A stretch of 64,000 bases of DNA from Collinsella sp. An268 (lineage in GTDB: Bacteria; Actinomycetota; Coriobacteriia; Coriobacteriales; Coriobacteriaceae). Of the stretch, positions 19,301 through 27,717 are shown piece by piece. A program made the translations under genes and the position numbers. The first letter of the stretch is position 1; every line of letters starts with the position of its first letter. The stretch is taken from contig NZ_NFJH01000008.1 in the NCBI RefSeq assembly GCF_002159765.1, positions 1 through 64,000 of the forward strand, in the 5' to 3' direction. Under the pieces are notes generated by a model. The model was not told the origin of the DNA. It was given only the letters and a program-made list of their open reading frames with translations, and ran no database searches.

Positions 19301-19424
19301 GCACCGCGAACCGCGGCACGACAAGCGTCGCCCTGCCCGTCTCGGCGACCGCCTCGGCGAGCGCGGCGACCTCATCGGGCGCGAGGCGGTTCTCGCGCGG
19401 GGCTATCGAGATGGTGAGCGGCAT
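16317..19424 (-). CDS. addB: AddB-like nuclease subunit with iron-sulfur cysteines
   Basis: Partner of AddA. The 1035-residue product ends in a PD-(D/E)XK nuclease domain: LSASQIENYLACPYRWL, GNFVHDVMQRFHERL, GGRIDRID and VVIDYKNRG in order. Three Cys at 1023, 1026 and 1031 (CTYCPLTMC) plus the one in LACPYRW would hold the 4Fe-4S cluster of AddB-type nucleases. The N-terminus (MPLTISIAPRENRL) lacks a recognisable Walker A loop, so the helicase half is probably not an active ATPase. The region 100-650 is extremely Ala-rich. It is the first gene of the pair. Confidence 0.85.
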   Translation of the reverse strand: MPLTISIAPRENRLAPDEVAALAEAVAETGRATLVVPRFAVRDRCRRDLADAGLGVAVEVTTADAWIAGLWELWGDGRQLVDAPARRLLIAEVLAEGEAAGAAEGAAAGGARLLRETAGTVDMLARAARAYLPRAIDGAAEDAAVTVAERLVLKALARYAALLDERGLMEPAQAADALATAFARDGLPPQARALFVRELDEVPCYLLDLLAAVARTGSATFSVDTGAAALGAAVADAARTRGVTVEVEDAGPAPTPAIAAPGAPGGPAIFEVAGPTARDAAYTELIAAAAAGAVAVAAPRPVDTFRRLAPRLAARGLAVRAEGTLPFARTRAGETLAVLMDFLGRVETEEPSAWWPAPELPDWIRSPFSGLGPGASRTARALDTRLRKTRKFDAVSLMAELDRLQSREQQRMHEYAERTGADPRPVVMKPVLDALAGAQYARALKLMRDAAAAASPAAFGAEGTAAQLTELAALDAALELFERARALGLAGERAHTVLEGLRLRTALSSAPAREGAADDEAARAGAGVRIFDVDALADERSGQVDAVLLTDVDAASYPLAHRTTVDELLGEKLGAAPLAIAPAARQRRQISRALATGRARALAYVAHDAHGEERFAALAVGELRARAAGEQGSGWPAVALPHEGALAANADPAGWRDARVDDAPRAGVFALAPELVPYVLLPTRAVGGEARPRTLSASQIENYLACPYRWLVSNRAATRRLDLGFGPIEMGNFVHDVMQRFHERLREGGLVRVTPQNLEACRAEMDAAFDEMRADHARGKYTHGKYAKAAGGRPQTIKAPLVATDEIERGQIEAIRPKLHEVVRYESDMLGIFVPELFEYAFDKEGVSYAGYPLGGRIDRIDVAPDAGSGARFVVIDYKNRGALGEFACPDPTMVRDEGEALDEMWLPGRDEDRSPKVQTLIYATAYARLTGGSPQGAVYFGTRGPVVRGAVAAALTESEPAAFPHDKVSGYPGVKQPRSRTAKHDGTLSFEALLVQVEHAISLELSALAAGRIAPAPAADACTYCPLTMCPRRR

Positions 19425-19560
19425 ACGACCTCCGTCCTCACGGAATCCGTCTTCTGGATAGTATCCTAACGGCCCGTGCGGACAAGAAAAAGGACATATG
19501 CGACAGATGGCCGCTCCTCATAGCGGGCGGCCCCGTGAAAACGCTCCGGATGCGCGGCGC

Positions 19561-20079
19561 CTACGCGGAGACGGGCCGCTCCATCACGTAATCGTCCATC
19601 ACAAACCCGTTGCCGATGTCGTTTACCACCGCGTCGATCACCTGGAAGCCGTTGCCGCGGTACGCGCGCAGCCCGAGCTCATTGCCCTTGTTGACGTTGA
19701 GGCGCATCGCATGCCACCCGCGTTTGCGGCAGAGCTCATCAAAGAAGGCGAAGGTGCGGGTCGCCAGATGGCGTCCCCGCGCCTCGGGCTTGAGGTAGAC
19801 CTTGGAGATGTAGTACCGGCCGCTCTCGGGCTCATCGTGGCCCGCCGTGTAACCTAAGACGTCGCCCGTCTCGCTTTGGATGAACCAGTACTCGTACCCG
19901 TGCTCGGCACGGTCGCGCTCCATCGCCTCGACGGAATGGAACATCTCCACCATGTAGCGGGTCTGCTCCTCGCCGATGAGCGCGGGCCAGTAATCCATCC
20001 ATATCTCTGCGGCGAGCCGGGCGAGCGCCTCGAGCTCCTCGCGCGTCTCGACAGGTTTGAACACAATCTCGTCCACCAT
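19561..20079 (-). CDS. GNAT family N-acetyltransferase
   Basis: A 172-residue acyltransferase of the GNAT fold. The acetyl-CoA signature is VYLKPEARGRHLATRTFAFF (about 94-113, the R..G.A/G core), preceded by the beta strands DVLGYTAGHDE and followed by LRLNVNK-like MRLNVNKGNELGLRAYRGNGF (shown split: MRLNVNKGNE, LGLRAYRGNGF). That last block is the usual GNAT motif B, which suggests a small-molecule or peptide substrate. The target is unknown. The start lies 14 bases after the stop of the upstream yerC-like gene, so the two are probably one transcript. Confidence 0.85.
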   Translation of the reverse strand: MVDEIVFKPVETREELEALARLAAEIWMDYWPALIGEEQTRYMVEMFHSVEAMERDRAEHGYEYWFIQSETGDVLGYTAGHDEPESGRYYISKVYLKPEARGRHLATRTFAFFDELCRKRGWHAMRLNVNKGNELGLRAYRGNGFQVIDAVVNDIGNGFVMDDYVMERPVSA

Positions 20080-20093
20080 GTCTTCCGCCTCCC

Positions 20094-20393
20094 CTACACG
20101 CCGTCCTCGAGCTTGATGAGCATCTTGCGATAGCCGCCGTACGCGCCGTTGAGCGCCTTGGAGACGCGGCTCACCGTAGTGGACGAGGCACCGGTCTGCG
20201 TCTGGACCTCCACGTAGGGGTCGCCCTCGTCGAGCAGGCGCGCGACCTGCAGGCGCTGGGCAAAGTCGCAGATCTCGCGCGGGGTGCAGAGGTCGGCGAG
20301 AAACGCCTCGACATCGGCCTCGTCCTCGAGAAGCGTCAGCGCGTGCACGAGCTGGCGCACATCCTGCCTCTGATACATCTTCTCGATATCCAT
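20094..20393 (-). CDS. YerC/YecD-type TrpR-like DNA-binding protein
   Basis: A 99-residue protein of the TrpR-repressor fold. It starts MDIEKMYQRQDVRQLVHAL, has the helix CTPREICDFAQRLQVARLL (about 48-66) and the recognition helix region TQTGASSTTVSRVSKALN (about 76-93), which matches YerC-like regulators of unknown ligand. The frame is open further upstream, but the family length of about 100 and GGTGG near the ATG at 20393 favour this start. A perfect inverted repeat at 20476-20499 lies about 83 bases upstream and may be its own operator. Confidence 0.85.
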   Translation of the reverse strand: MDIEKMYQRQDVRQLVHALTLLEDEADVEAFLADLCTPREICDFAQRLQVARLLDEGDPYVEVQTQTGASSTTVSRVSKALNGAYGGYRKMLIKLEDGV

Positions 20394-20475
20394 CGGACCA
20401 CCAATTCCGCTCGCGTGCCTGTGCCGTATGCGTGCCGCGGCCCGCCGGGGCATTCCCCGTCGGTCGGCGGCACGT

Positions 20476-20499
20476 GCGTAGTGTAGCACACCACTACGC
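20476..20499 (-). promoter_or_regulatory. Inverted repeat upstream of the TrpR-like gene
   Basis: GCGTAGTG and CACTACGC are perfect 8-base arms around the 8-base spacer TAGCACAC. On the minus strand the dyad covers TACACT, a fair -10 box. This is the expected place for an autoregulatory operator of the gene starting at 20393. No protein-binding data can be read from sequence. Confidence 0.55.
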
Positions 20500-20557
20500 T
20501 AAAGTGCGCGCTGCAGGAAAGACTATGACATGACCGTAATATCCCACGTGGTCGCAC

Positions 20558-21679
20558 CTACAGATGCGGCAGCGTGGGAATGAGCGAGAGCCTTTCGGCA
20601 AGCCCCGAGGTCCACGTTACGCGGTCGGCGTCGTCGATGATGAGCGCCTCCACCCCCGGCAGCCCCTCGATGACGTCGCGCGCATGGGCGGCGCCCATCA
20701 TGAGAGCGGTGGTGGACCAGCCGTCCCCGTCGAGCGAGCGCTCGGACACGATGGTCGCGCTCGCCACGTCGCTTTGCGCCGGCATGCCCGTCTGGGGGTC
20801 GAGGATGTGGTGGTAGGTGACGCCGCCGCGGGTAAACGAGCGCTCAAAGAGGCCGCTCGTCACCACCGAGCCGTCGGCCACCTCGATCAGCGCCCGATGA
20901 TGCGCCGGGTCGAAGGGGTTCACGATGCCGATGCGCCACGGGTCGCCCGCCCGATGCGGCGGCCGCGCCTCGGGAGCGGCGGGGCGGCCCCCGCCGACCA
21001 GCACGTTGCCGCCCAAGTTGAGCACGAAGCGGTCGACGCCGCGCGCACGCAAAAGGCGAGCGAGGTCGTCGGCTATGTAGCCCTTGGCGATGCCGCCGAG
21101 GTCGAGGATCGTCTCCGGGTCGGTGAGGGCGAGCGTGGGGACGAGCGCCCCGTCTGCCAGGCGGCGCTCGCCCAGCTGGACGCGCGCGTGAGCGCCTACG
21201 TGCTCAAGCGCGCGGGCAAGCGCGACGCGCGCCGGCACGGTACCGGTATGGAAGTCCCAGAGCGACGTGACCGTTCCCATCGTGATGTCGAAGTGCCCCT
21301 CGCTCGCGGTCCCGTAGGCGAGGGCGCAGCGCACCAGCTCGGCGGTCTCGGGCGTAACCGGCACCGGCTGCGGCGCAGCGGCGTGCGCCCGCGCGATGTC
21401 GGAGTCGGGACGGGTGCGCGAGAGCGTGCGCTCGAAGTACCAGCAGCGCGCCGCCGCGTCCTCAAGCGCCGCGTCGAGAACGCCGCGCACCGAGGAATCG
21501 CGCAGCGAGGCGCCGTCGGGCGGATAGGCGTAGAGCCGCACGTCGGTGTTGAAAACGAAGAGTTCGGCCACGCGCGCGCCCGTAGCGTCGTTGCCCAGGT
21601 GAGGAGACGGGAAGGCGCCCGCATGCCCCGCGGGGGCGACCTCGCCATCTATAGGTGACTCACAAGATGTCATATCCAT
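20558..21679 (-). CDS. apbE: FAD:protein FMN transferase (ApbE family)
   Basis: Attaches FMN from FAD to Ser or Thr of partner flavoproteins. The 373-residue product has the ApbE blocks FNTDVRLYAY (about 36-45), RTLSRTRPDSDIARAH (FMN-site region, about 78-93), GHFDITMGTVTSLWDF (about 126-141), LDLGGIAKGYIADDL (about 190-204), FVLNLGGNVLVGG (about 215-227) and the metal-site segment DGWSTTALMMG (about 325-335). No signal peptide or lipobox is visible, unlike many ApbE proteins, so it may act in the cytoplasm. Two ATGs (21679 and 21673) share the GGGGAAGG site. The second has the better spacing. Confidence 0.88.
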   Translation of the reverse strand: MDMTSCESPIDGEVAPAGHAGAFPSPHLGNDATGARVAELFVFNTDVRLYAYPPDGASLRDSSVRGVLDAALEDAAARCWYFERTLSRTRPDSDIARAHAAAPQPVPVTPETAELVRCALAYGTASEGHFDITMGTVTSLWDFHTGTVPARVALARALEHVGAHARVQLGERRLADGALVPTLALTDPETILDLGGIAKGYIADDLARLLRARGVDRFVLNLGGNVLVGGGRPAAPEARPPHRAGDPWRIGIVNPFDPAHHRALIEVADGSVVTSGLFERSFTRGGVTYHHILDPQTGMPAQSDVASATIVSERSLDGDGWSTTALMMGAAHARDVIEGLPGVEALIIDDADRVTWTSGLAERLSLIPTLPHL

Positions 21680-21857
21680 ACCTTCCCCACGAACGGCGCC
21701 CTCTCCTTGCGCGCGCCTCCAAATTGGGGTATACGCACAAAGCGGGTCCGGCGCGCACGACCCCGACCGCTTCCTCGCAAAGCAGGGACGGACGGGCGCA
21801 TCGGCTCCCATCTTAGCTCAGGCCGGGCGCGTCCCGCGCCCCGTCAGAAAGGTCCGT

Positions 21858-22223
21858 ATGCGTTTTCTTCTCACCTGGCTCGTCACCTCGATCGCCATCG
21901 CGGTCGCCTCCGCCCTCGTCCCGGGCATCTTTCCCTTCGGCGCGGTGGAGCCATGGCTGGCCTACGCGTTCACAGGGCTCTTCCTCGCCATCGTGAACGC
22001 CTCCATCAAACCGCTGCTCTCCGTGCTGTCGCTGCCCCTCACCATCGTGACGCTCGGCATCTTCCAGCTCGTCGTCAACGCGCTCATGCTCTCGCTCGCC
22101 GGCTGGCTCGCCTTGAACCTCCTCGGCGCGGGCGTGGCGATCACCGGCTTTGGCGCCTCCTTTGCGGGCGCCATCGTGGTGAGCATCATGTGCTGGCTAC
22201 TCGGCTTCATCACGCGCGACTGA
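21858..22223 (+). CDS. Phage holin family IV-like small membrane protein
   Basis: A 121-residue protein made of four membrane helices (about 4-22, 31-48, 56-80, 93-115), starting MRFLLTWLVTSIAIAV and containing FLAIVNASIKPLLSVLSLPL (about 43-62) and GIFQLVVNALML. This is the PF04020-type family (YvlD-like), annotated as holin-like although most members are chromosomal and unrelated to phage. No lysis genes are near. AGAAAGGTCC precedes the ATG. It lies divergent from apbE. Confidence 0.85.
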   Translation: MRFLLTWLVTSIAIAVASALVPGIFPFGAVEPWLAYAFTGLFLAIVNASIKPLLSVLSLPLTIVTLGIFQLVVNALMLSLAGWLALNLLGAGVAITGFGASFAGAIVVSIMCWLLGFITRD

Positions 22224-22295
22224 CGTGACCGGATCGGCGGGCGCACGGCAACCGCGCGGCGGGCACGTTTCATCCCTCTTCTAGGAGGTATCCCC

Positions 22296-23231
22296 ATGAC
22301 CGTGTACTCATCCATCGACCAGCTTATCGGCAACACCCCGCTCATCGAGCTCACCGGCCTCGAGCGCGAGCTCGCCCTCAGGGCCCGCGTGCTCGCAAAG
22401 CTCGAGTCGCAGAACCCCGGCGGGTCCGCCAAGGACCGCATCGCCCGGAACATGATCGACGAGGCAGAGCGCGCCGGGCGCCTGCGACCGCACGCGGGCT
22501 ACACCATCATCGAGCCCACCTCGGGCAACACCGGCGTCGGCCTCGCCATGATCGCCGCCGCGCGCGGCTACCGCGCCCTCATCGTCATGCCCGAGACCAT
22601 GAGCGAGGAGCGCCGCCGCCTCATGCGCGCCTACGGGGCAGAGCTCGTGCTCACCCCGGGCGCCGAGGGCATGGCGGGCGCCATCCGCCGTGCCGAGGAG
22701 CTCGCGGCAGAGACGCCCCGGAGCATCATCGCCGGCCAGTTTGAGAACCCCGCGAACCCCGCGGCCCACTACGCCACCACCGGCCCCGAGATCTGGGAGG
22801 ACACCGAGGGGGAGGTCGACGTGCTCGTTGCCGGCGTAGGCACGGGCGGCACCATCTCGGGCGCGGGGCGCTACCTTAAGGAGCGCAACCCCCATCTGCG
22901 CGTCGTTGCCGTGGAGCCCGCCGACTCCCCCGTACTCGAGGGCGGGGCTGCCGGCCCGCACAAGATCCAGGGCATCGGCGCGGGCTTTGTGCCCGAGGCG
23001 CTCGACACCTCCGTCTACGACGAGGTCATCCCCGTCACCGCCGAGAACGCCTTCGCGACGGGCCGCGCGCTCGGACGCAGGGAGGGCATCCTCGCGGGCA
23101 TCTCGTCCGGTGCGGCGGCATGGGCGGCGCTCGAGGTCGCTCGGCGGCCCGAGAACGCAGGTAAAACCATCGTGGTGGTGCTCGTGGACACCGGCGAGCG
23201 CTATCTCTCGACGGAGCTGTTCACGCAATAG
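22296..23231 (+). CDS. cysK: Cysteine synthase A
   Basis: PLP enzyme that makes cysteine from O-acetylserine and sulfide. The 311-residue product is the normal length. The PLP lysine lies in [11 protein letters not shown] (Lys46), the phosphate-binding loop SGNTG is at 76-80 after the IIEPT strand, and [16 protein letters not shown] (about 178-193) is the second glycine loop. [12 protein letters not shown] near residue 268 completes the fold. AGGAGG precedes the ATG. mnmA follows after 105 bases. Cystathionine beta-synthase-like relatives exist, but length and motifs favour CysK. Confidence 0.95.
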   Translation: MTVYSSIDQLIGNTPLIELTGLERELALRARVLAKLESQNPGGSAKDRIARNMIDEAERAGRLRPHAGYTIIEPTSGNTGVGLAMIAAARGYRALIVMPETMSEERRRLMRAYGAELVLTPGAEGMAGAIRRAEELAAETPRSIIAGQFENPANPAAHYATTGPEIWEDTEGEVDVLVAGVGTGGTISGAGRYLKERNPHLRVVAVEPADSPVLEGGAAGPHKIQGIGAGFVPEALDTSVYDEVIPVTAENAFATGRALGRREGILAGISSGAAAWAALEVARRPENAGKTIVVVLVDTGERYLSTELFTQ

Positions 23232-23336
23232 GCATATGCGATGAGCTCCGGCCGGCCTGCCGAGCCGAGAGGCCCATCGGAGCATCGGGGCGCCCTGCCG
23301 AAGGCGCCGTTAGCGATTCGACACGAAGGAGCGTAC

Positions 23337-24458
23337 ATGGAGCAGAAGCCGCGGGTGCTGGTCGCGATGAGCGGCGGCGTGGACTCGAGCGTCGCCGTGT
23401 GGCGCCTTATCGAGGCGGGCTTCGACTGCGTGGGCGCGACGATGATCCTGCACGACGGTGCGGCTGATTCCAACCTCGCTCCCACAGGTGAGTCCGCCGA
23501 CGTCGCCGCGGCACGCGCTGTTGCCCAGCACCTCGGCATCCCCTTCCACGTGCTCGACTGCCGCGCGGCGTTCGAACGCACCGTGGTAGAGGAGTTCGTC
23601 TGCGCCTACGAGCGCGGCGTCACGCCCAACCCGTGCTGCATCTGCAACCGGCACATCAAGTTCGGCCTGCTATGGGAGAAGGCGCGCGAGCTCGGCTGCG
23701 ACCTCATGGCAACGGGACACTATGCGCGTATCGTGCGGCGCACGACGCCGGACGGGCGCGAGGTCCCCGCACTCGCCAAAGCGCGCGACCTCACCAAGGA
23801 CCAAAGCTACTTTCTCTACGGAATCGGGCACGAGGCGCTCGGGCATACGCTCTTTCCCTTGGGCGACCTCACCAAGGAGGGCGACGTGCGCCGCATCGCG
23901 CGTGAGCAGGGTTTCGCCAATGCCGAGAAGCGCGACAGCCAGGGCATCTGCTTCGTGCCGAAGAACGACTTCGCCGCCTTCATCGAGAGGCGCCGCGGGC
24001 GGGCGCTCCCCGAGGGCGAGGTGCTCGACACGGCCGGCAACGTACTCGGCCGCCACCACGGCGCCATCCGCTACACCGTGGGCCAGCGCAAGGGGCTCGG
24101 CATCGCCGCCGCGCAGCCGCTGTACGTGACGGCCATTGACGCCGCAGCCAACACGGTGACGCTCGGGAGCGAGCAGGAGCTCATGGCAGGTTCGCTCGTT
24201 GCAGGCGACTGGGTGTGGACGGCCCCGGCCGATGAGATGGAGGCGGCGCTCGACGGGGCGGGCCCCGAGGGGCTCGCCGTGGGCGCCAAGATCCGCTACC
24301 GCCAGGACGACCAGGCCGCCCGCCTCGCGCGCAGCGGTGAGGGCCGCGTGCGCATCGACTTCGAGCGCCCCCAGCGCGGCATCGCCCCCGGCCAAGCCGT
24401 CGTGGTCTACCAAGGTGACTTCGTTCTCGGCGGGGGCACCGTGCTGAGCTCAGACTGA
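23337..24458 (+). CDS. mnmA: tRNA-specific 2-thiouridylase MnmA
   Basis: Adds sulfur to U34 of tRNA for Lys, Glu and Gln. The 373-residue product has the PP-loop VLVAMSGGVDSSVA (7-20), the catalytic Cys103 in NPCCICNRHIKFG (98-110), the second Cys205 in RDSQGICFVPKND, and MATGHYAR (124-131). The frame is open upstream, but AAGGAG before the ATG at 23337 and family length set the start. It follows cysK, a source of the cysteine that supplies the sulfur, though the link may be chance. A strong hairpin begins at its stop codon. Confidence 0.96.
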   Translation: MEQKPRVLVAMSGGVDSSVAVWRLIEAGFDCVGATMILHDGAADSNLAPTGESADVAAARAVAQHLGIPFHVLDCRAAFERTVVEEFVCAYERGVTPNPCCICNRHIKFGLLWEKARELGCDLMATGHYARIVRRTTPDGREVPALAKARDLTKDQSYFLYGIGHEALGHTLFPLGDLTKEGDVRRIAREQGFANAEKRDSQGICFVPKNDFAAFIERRRGRALPEGEVLDTAGNVLGRHHGAIRYTVGQRKGLGIAAAQPLYVTAIDAAANTVTLGSEQELMAGSLVAGDWVWTAPADEMEAALDGAGPEGLAVGAKIRYRQDDQAARLARSGEGRVRIDFERPQRGIAPGQAVVVYQGDFVLGGGTVLSSD

Positions 24459-24493
24459 CGGCGGGGGTGCCAAAGAGGGCATCCCCCGCCGTC
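24457..24493. terminator. Hairpin between convergent mnmA and fucO
   Basis: GACGGCGGGGGTGCC pairs with GGCATCCCCCGCCGTC around AAAGAG, with one bulge. The stem begins inside the mnmA stop codon. There is no T-tract, but the strength and the position between convergent genes suggest a two-way transcription end. Confidence 0.7.
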
Positions 24494-24557
24494 ATGCGAG
24501 CCGGCTCCTATATGAACTCGTCGAAAGATCGGGAGCCGGCAAAGAAAGTATGTGCCC

Positions 24558-25718
24558 CTACGCCATGATCTTCCTGAAGAGCTCCACGACGGTGTCGTGA
24601 TCGGCCTCACGCGGGTTGCCCGGATAGCAGGCGTCGGCGAGCGCGTCGTCAGCGATCTGGTCGAGCTCGTCGGCCTTGATGGCCTCGCAGACCTTGGGGA
24701 TGTTCACGTCCTCGGAGAGCTGGCGCACCGCGGCGATGGCGGCGTCGGCGGCCTCGTCCGTGCTCATGCCCGTGGTGTCCACACCCATGGCGACGGCGAC
24801 ATCGGCCAGGCGCTCCGACACGACCGGCTTGTTGAACTCCATGGCGATGGGCAGGAGCATCGCGCAGGCGACGCCGTGCGGCGTGTCGTAGTGCGCCGAG
24901 AGCGTGTGCGCCATGGCGTGGTCGATGCCGAGGCCCACGTTGGAGAAGCCCATGCCGGCGATGTACTGGGCGAGCGCCATGCCCTCGCGGCCGCTGCCCG
25001 GCACGCCGCTCTTGGCCTCGGCCACGGCGTCGCGCAGGTTCTTGGCGATGAGCTCGATGGCCTTCAGGTGGAACATGTCGGTGAGCTCCCAGGCGCCCTT
25101 GGTGGTGTAGCCCTCGATGGCGTGGGTGAGCGCGTCCATACCGGTGGAGGCGGTGAGGCCGGCCGGCATGGTGGCCATCATCTCGGGGTCGACGACGGCG
25201 ACCTCGGGGGCGTCGTTGGTGTCGACGCACACGAACTTGCGGACCTTCTCCACGTCGGTGATGACGTAGTTGATGGTGACCTCGGCGGCGGTGCCGGCGG
25301 TGGTGGGCACGGCGATGGTGAACACGGCGTGCTTCTTGGTGGGGGCGACGCCCTCGAGCGAGCGCACGTCGGCGAACTCGGGGTTCTCGACGATGATGCC
25401 GATGGCCTTGGCGGTGTCCATAGCGGAGCCGCCGCCCACGGTGACGATGCAGTCGGCACCGGACGCGGCGAAGGCCTTCACGCCGTCCTGCACGTTCTGG
25501 ATGGTGGGGTTGGGCTTGATCTCGTCGTAGAGGGACCAGGCGATGCCGGCCTCGTCGAGAAGGTCGGTCACCTTGGCGGTGACACCGAACTTCACGAGGT
25601 CGGGGTCGGAGCACACGAACACCTTGGTGTACCCGCGGCGCTGAATCTCACCGGGAATCTCCTTGATGGCACCCTGTCCATGATAGGAGATGGTGTTGAG
25701 AACGATACGGTTTGCCAT
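24558..25718 (-). CDS. fucO: Lactaldehyde reductase / 1,2-propanediol oxidoreductase (iron-type)
   Basis: Iron-dependent dehydrogenase that reduces lactaldehyde to 1,2-propanediol with NADH. The 386-residue product reads like FucO throughout: MANRIVLN start, VTVGGGSAMDTAKAIG (NAD loop, about 92-107), NPEFADVRSLEG (112-123), IPTTAGTAAEVTINYVITD-like block (about 138-156), GMDALTHAIEGY and the His-rich iron site around AMAHTLSAHYDTPHG. Fucose or rhamnose genes are not in the window. A short-chain alcohol dehydrogenase role is possible. AAGGAGG precedes the ATG. Confidence 0.9.
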   Translation of the reverse strand: MANRIVLNTISYHGQGAIKEIPGEIQRRGYTKVFVCSDPDLVKFGVTAKVTDLLDEAGIAWSLYDEIKPNPTIQNVQDGVKAFAASGADCIVTVGGGSAMDTAKAIGIIVENPEFADVRSLEGVAPTKKHAVFTIAVPTTAGTAAEVTINYVITDVEKVRKFVCVDTNDAPEVAVVDPEMMATMPAGLTASTGMDALTHAIEGYTTKGAWELTDMFHLKAIELIAKNLRDAVAEAKSGVPGSGREGMALAQYIAGMGFSNVGLGIDHAMAHTLSAHYDTPHGVACAMLLPIAMEFNKPVVSERLADVAVAMGVDTTGMSTDEAADAAIAAVRQLSEDVNIPKVCEAIKADELDQIADDALADACYPGNPREADHDTVVELFRKIMA

Positions 25719-25871
25719 GCTGCCTCCTTGGTTGAATGCTGTCGGCGCCCAGATCCGGCGCCTGCATTACTGTATACCCGTAAGATCGCACCCACGGGGG
25801 GTGATTTTCTCCGAGCGGGCAGACGCTATCGGGAGAGCGGCGGCCGCCCCGCCGACAGCGCAGGGGCGGAC

Positions 25872-26552
25872 CTAGCCGCGTGCGAGGGGACCGCGGGCAT
25901 GCTCCCGGTCGATGAACATGAGGAGGAACGCGGCGAGATCGAGCAGGGAGCAGACGGCTATGGCATGCAGGCCGATCGCCTCGACGAACCAGTTGCCCAT
26001 GACCGCGCCCGCCACGAAGCATACGATGACCCCGAAATACAGCACGCCGTTCTCCAGGAAGCCCCGCTTACGGGTGACTATGTAGTCGTCGACGCTCTGG
26101 AGCGCCGAGCGCAGGTTGCCGATGCACATGGTGGTGGCGATACCGTGACCGTGGATCTTCCTGAACGACTCGACCTGCATGCCGCAGGCGAATGACGTGA
26201 GGCAGTTCGCCGGGAGGTTGAGCGCCGACGGCAGGAAGCTGACGCCGAGAAGTATCACCGCCTCGACGAGCACCGTCACCTGACGCCAATGGATGCGGCT
26301 CGAGAATCTCTCGTGGAACAGGTCGGCGAGCATGATGCCCGCGGCGAAGCTCAGCACGGGGAAGAGGTAGCGGAGCGCCAGAAGCGGGTCGCCCTCCGAG
26401 ATGTGGACACCCACCAGCAGGATGTTACCCGTCTGCGCGTTGGCGAAGACGCCGTCGCGCGCCACATAGGAGTAGACGTCCATGAACCCGCCGGCGAGCG
26501 CGAGGATCACGCCCAGCTCGATCGATTCGGAAACCTGCTTCGCTCGCTCCAT
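25872..26552 (-). CDS. DUF1275 (YoaK-type) membrane protein
   Basis: A 226-residue protein with about six membrane helices, starting MERAKQVSESIELGVILAL. The family markers are GGFMDVYSYVARDGVFANAQ (about 22-41), QTGNILLVG, and the C-terminal CGMQVESFRKIHG...ATTMCIGNLRSA. The function of the family is unknown; a transport role is sometimes assumed. GTG at 26561 is an alternative start, but GGTGG is well spaced from the ATG at 26552. It is the last gene on the minus strand before the disrupted region upstream. Confidence 0.85.
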   Translation of the reverse strand: MERAKQVSESIELGVILALAGGFMDVYSYVARDGVFANAQTGNILLVGVHISEGDPLLALRYLFPVLSFAAGIMLADLFHERFSSRIHWRQVTVLVEAVILLGVSFLPSALNLPANCLTSFACGMQVESFRKIHGHGIATTMCIGNLRSALQSVDDYIVTRKRGFLENGVLYFGVIVCFVAGAVMGNWFVEAIGLHAIAVCSLLDLAAFLLMFIDREHARGPLARG

Positions 26553-26662
26553 GGGAGCCACCGTGCCCTTTCATGTGGACCATGACGCCGTTTGGCACCG
26601 GCTCACTATCCTAGCGCAAGCGGGCCCCGGGCGCGCAAGCGTATTCCGGGAACACGGCACCG

Positions 26663-27610
26663 TCATGTCGGTGGCAGCCGAGAGGCGCTAGCAGACACGC
26701 AAGCCCCCGTCGCAGCCCTCATCGCCCTCGACCTGAGAAGATCCGAAGGCGCCGGCGGGCGATATGTCGAAAGGAAAGGTTCCACAGCGGTTGAACGCCG
26801 CCATGAACATGCGTATGGCGTTGGAGGGGTGGTCCCCACGCGCTGGGTCGCCGCCGCGAAGGCCACCGTGACGCCCATGCCGATGCAGGCGAAGTGCGTG
26901 AGGTTGCGGTCGGCCATAAGGCGGCGCGTCACCATGCCGAGACCCGCGCCCACAAAGGCGCAGAACATCTCGATGGGGCCGCCGCCCAGAAGAAACACGA
27001 AGGCACCGCACGCCGCCGCGGATGCGAGCCCCACCTGCCAGGGCGCATAGTTGCCCGGACGGTGCTCGATCTGGTCCATGAGCGCGTGCCACTCGCCAAC
27101 GGTGAGCTCGGCGCCGCGACGCGTGAGGTCGCGCACGAGACGCTCGGTTTGCCAGATGCGCTCGGTATTGACGCCCGTCGTCGTGAGCGATGCGACCTCC
27201 GAGAACGAGCCCTCGTCATCGAAGCACGTGCACTCGATGGACGTAAGGCTCACGTCGGTGGAGATCGTGACGCCGAGGACCTCCGCCGCCGCGTTCATGG
27301 CCTCGCGCACGCGCCATGCGCCCGATCCGCCGGAGAGCTTGAGGAGGCCGAGGCGGCATATGAGCGACGACTTGTCGGCGATACCCGCCTCGGGGGCGCG
27401 CACGTCGTGGTCGTCGAGGACCTCGTGCCAAGGGACGGGCATATGGTTCTGATGCGACACGCGCGTGTGGCGCGCCCGGTGCCCGCCGAGCTCGCGCAGC
27501 GCCCCGGGCAGCGCGCGGGCGCCCCGGGCGAGCTCGCGCGCGGCGGCTACGGGCGAGGACGCCCCGTCCGATGCGGAAGGTTCCTGTAAGGTCATCTGTC
27601 GACCGGACAT
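26663..27610 (-). pseudogene. ThrE-like (DUF1212) gene truncated and fused to an antitoxin relic
   Basis: The open frame codes 315 residues. Residues about 82-250 match the N-terminal half of threonine/serine exporter-like proteins: LICRLGLLKLSGGSGAWRV, VTISTDVSLTSIECTCF, LTTTGVN, then membrane helices at 193-210 and 213-225. Family members continue with more membrane helices, but here the frame jumps at FAAATQRVGTTP (251-262), which is antitoxin sequence identical to the DinJ-like gene at 28695-28949. After that it runs out of frame through the relic. AGGAGGG precedes the ATG. The protein is unlikely to be a working exporter. Confidence 0.75.
26688..26866 (-). pseudogene. 3' relic of a DinJ/RelB-type antitoxin gene
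   Basis: In the frame ending at 26688 the sequence reads TPSNAIRMFMAAFNRCGTFP then FDISPAGAF, almost the same as the C-terminal half of the intact gene at 28695-28949. Nucleotide identity is high from about 26757 to 26866. One base is missing near 26830 relative to the intact copy, which shifts the frame. The start and N-terminal half are gone, replaced by the ThrE-like gene. Confidence 0.8.
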
Positions 27611-27717
27611 GCGCGCCCTCCTATCGCCGACGCCCTCTGATGCGCCGGCACCCCACCTTGCCGTCTATGGTAGCCCAACCGGGCCCCACGGGTCGCGCCG
27701 CCCGCAAAGAGCGCCCC

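Noticed and set aside
21858-22223. Prophage holin
   Set aside because: The protein matches the chromosomal YvlD-like family and there are no endolysin, tail or integrase genes nearby.
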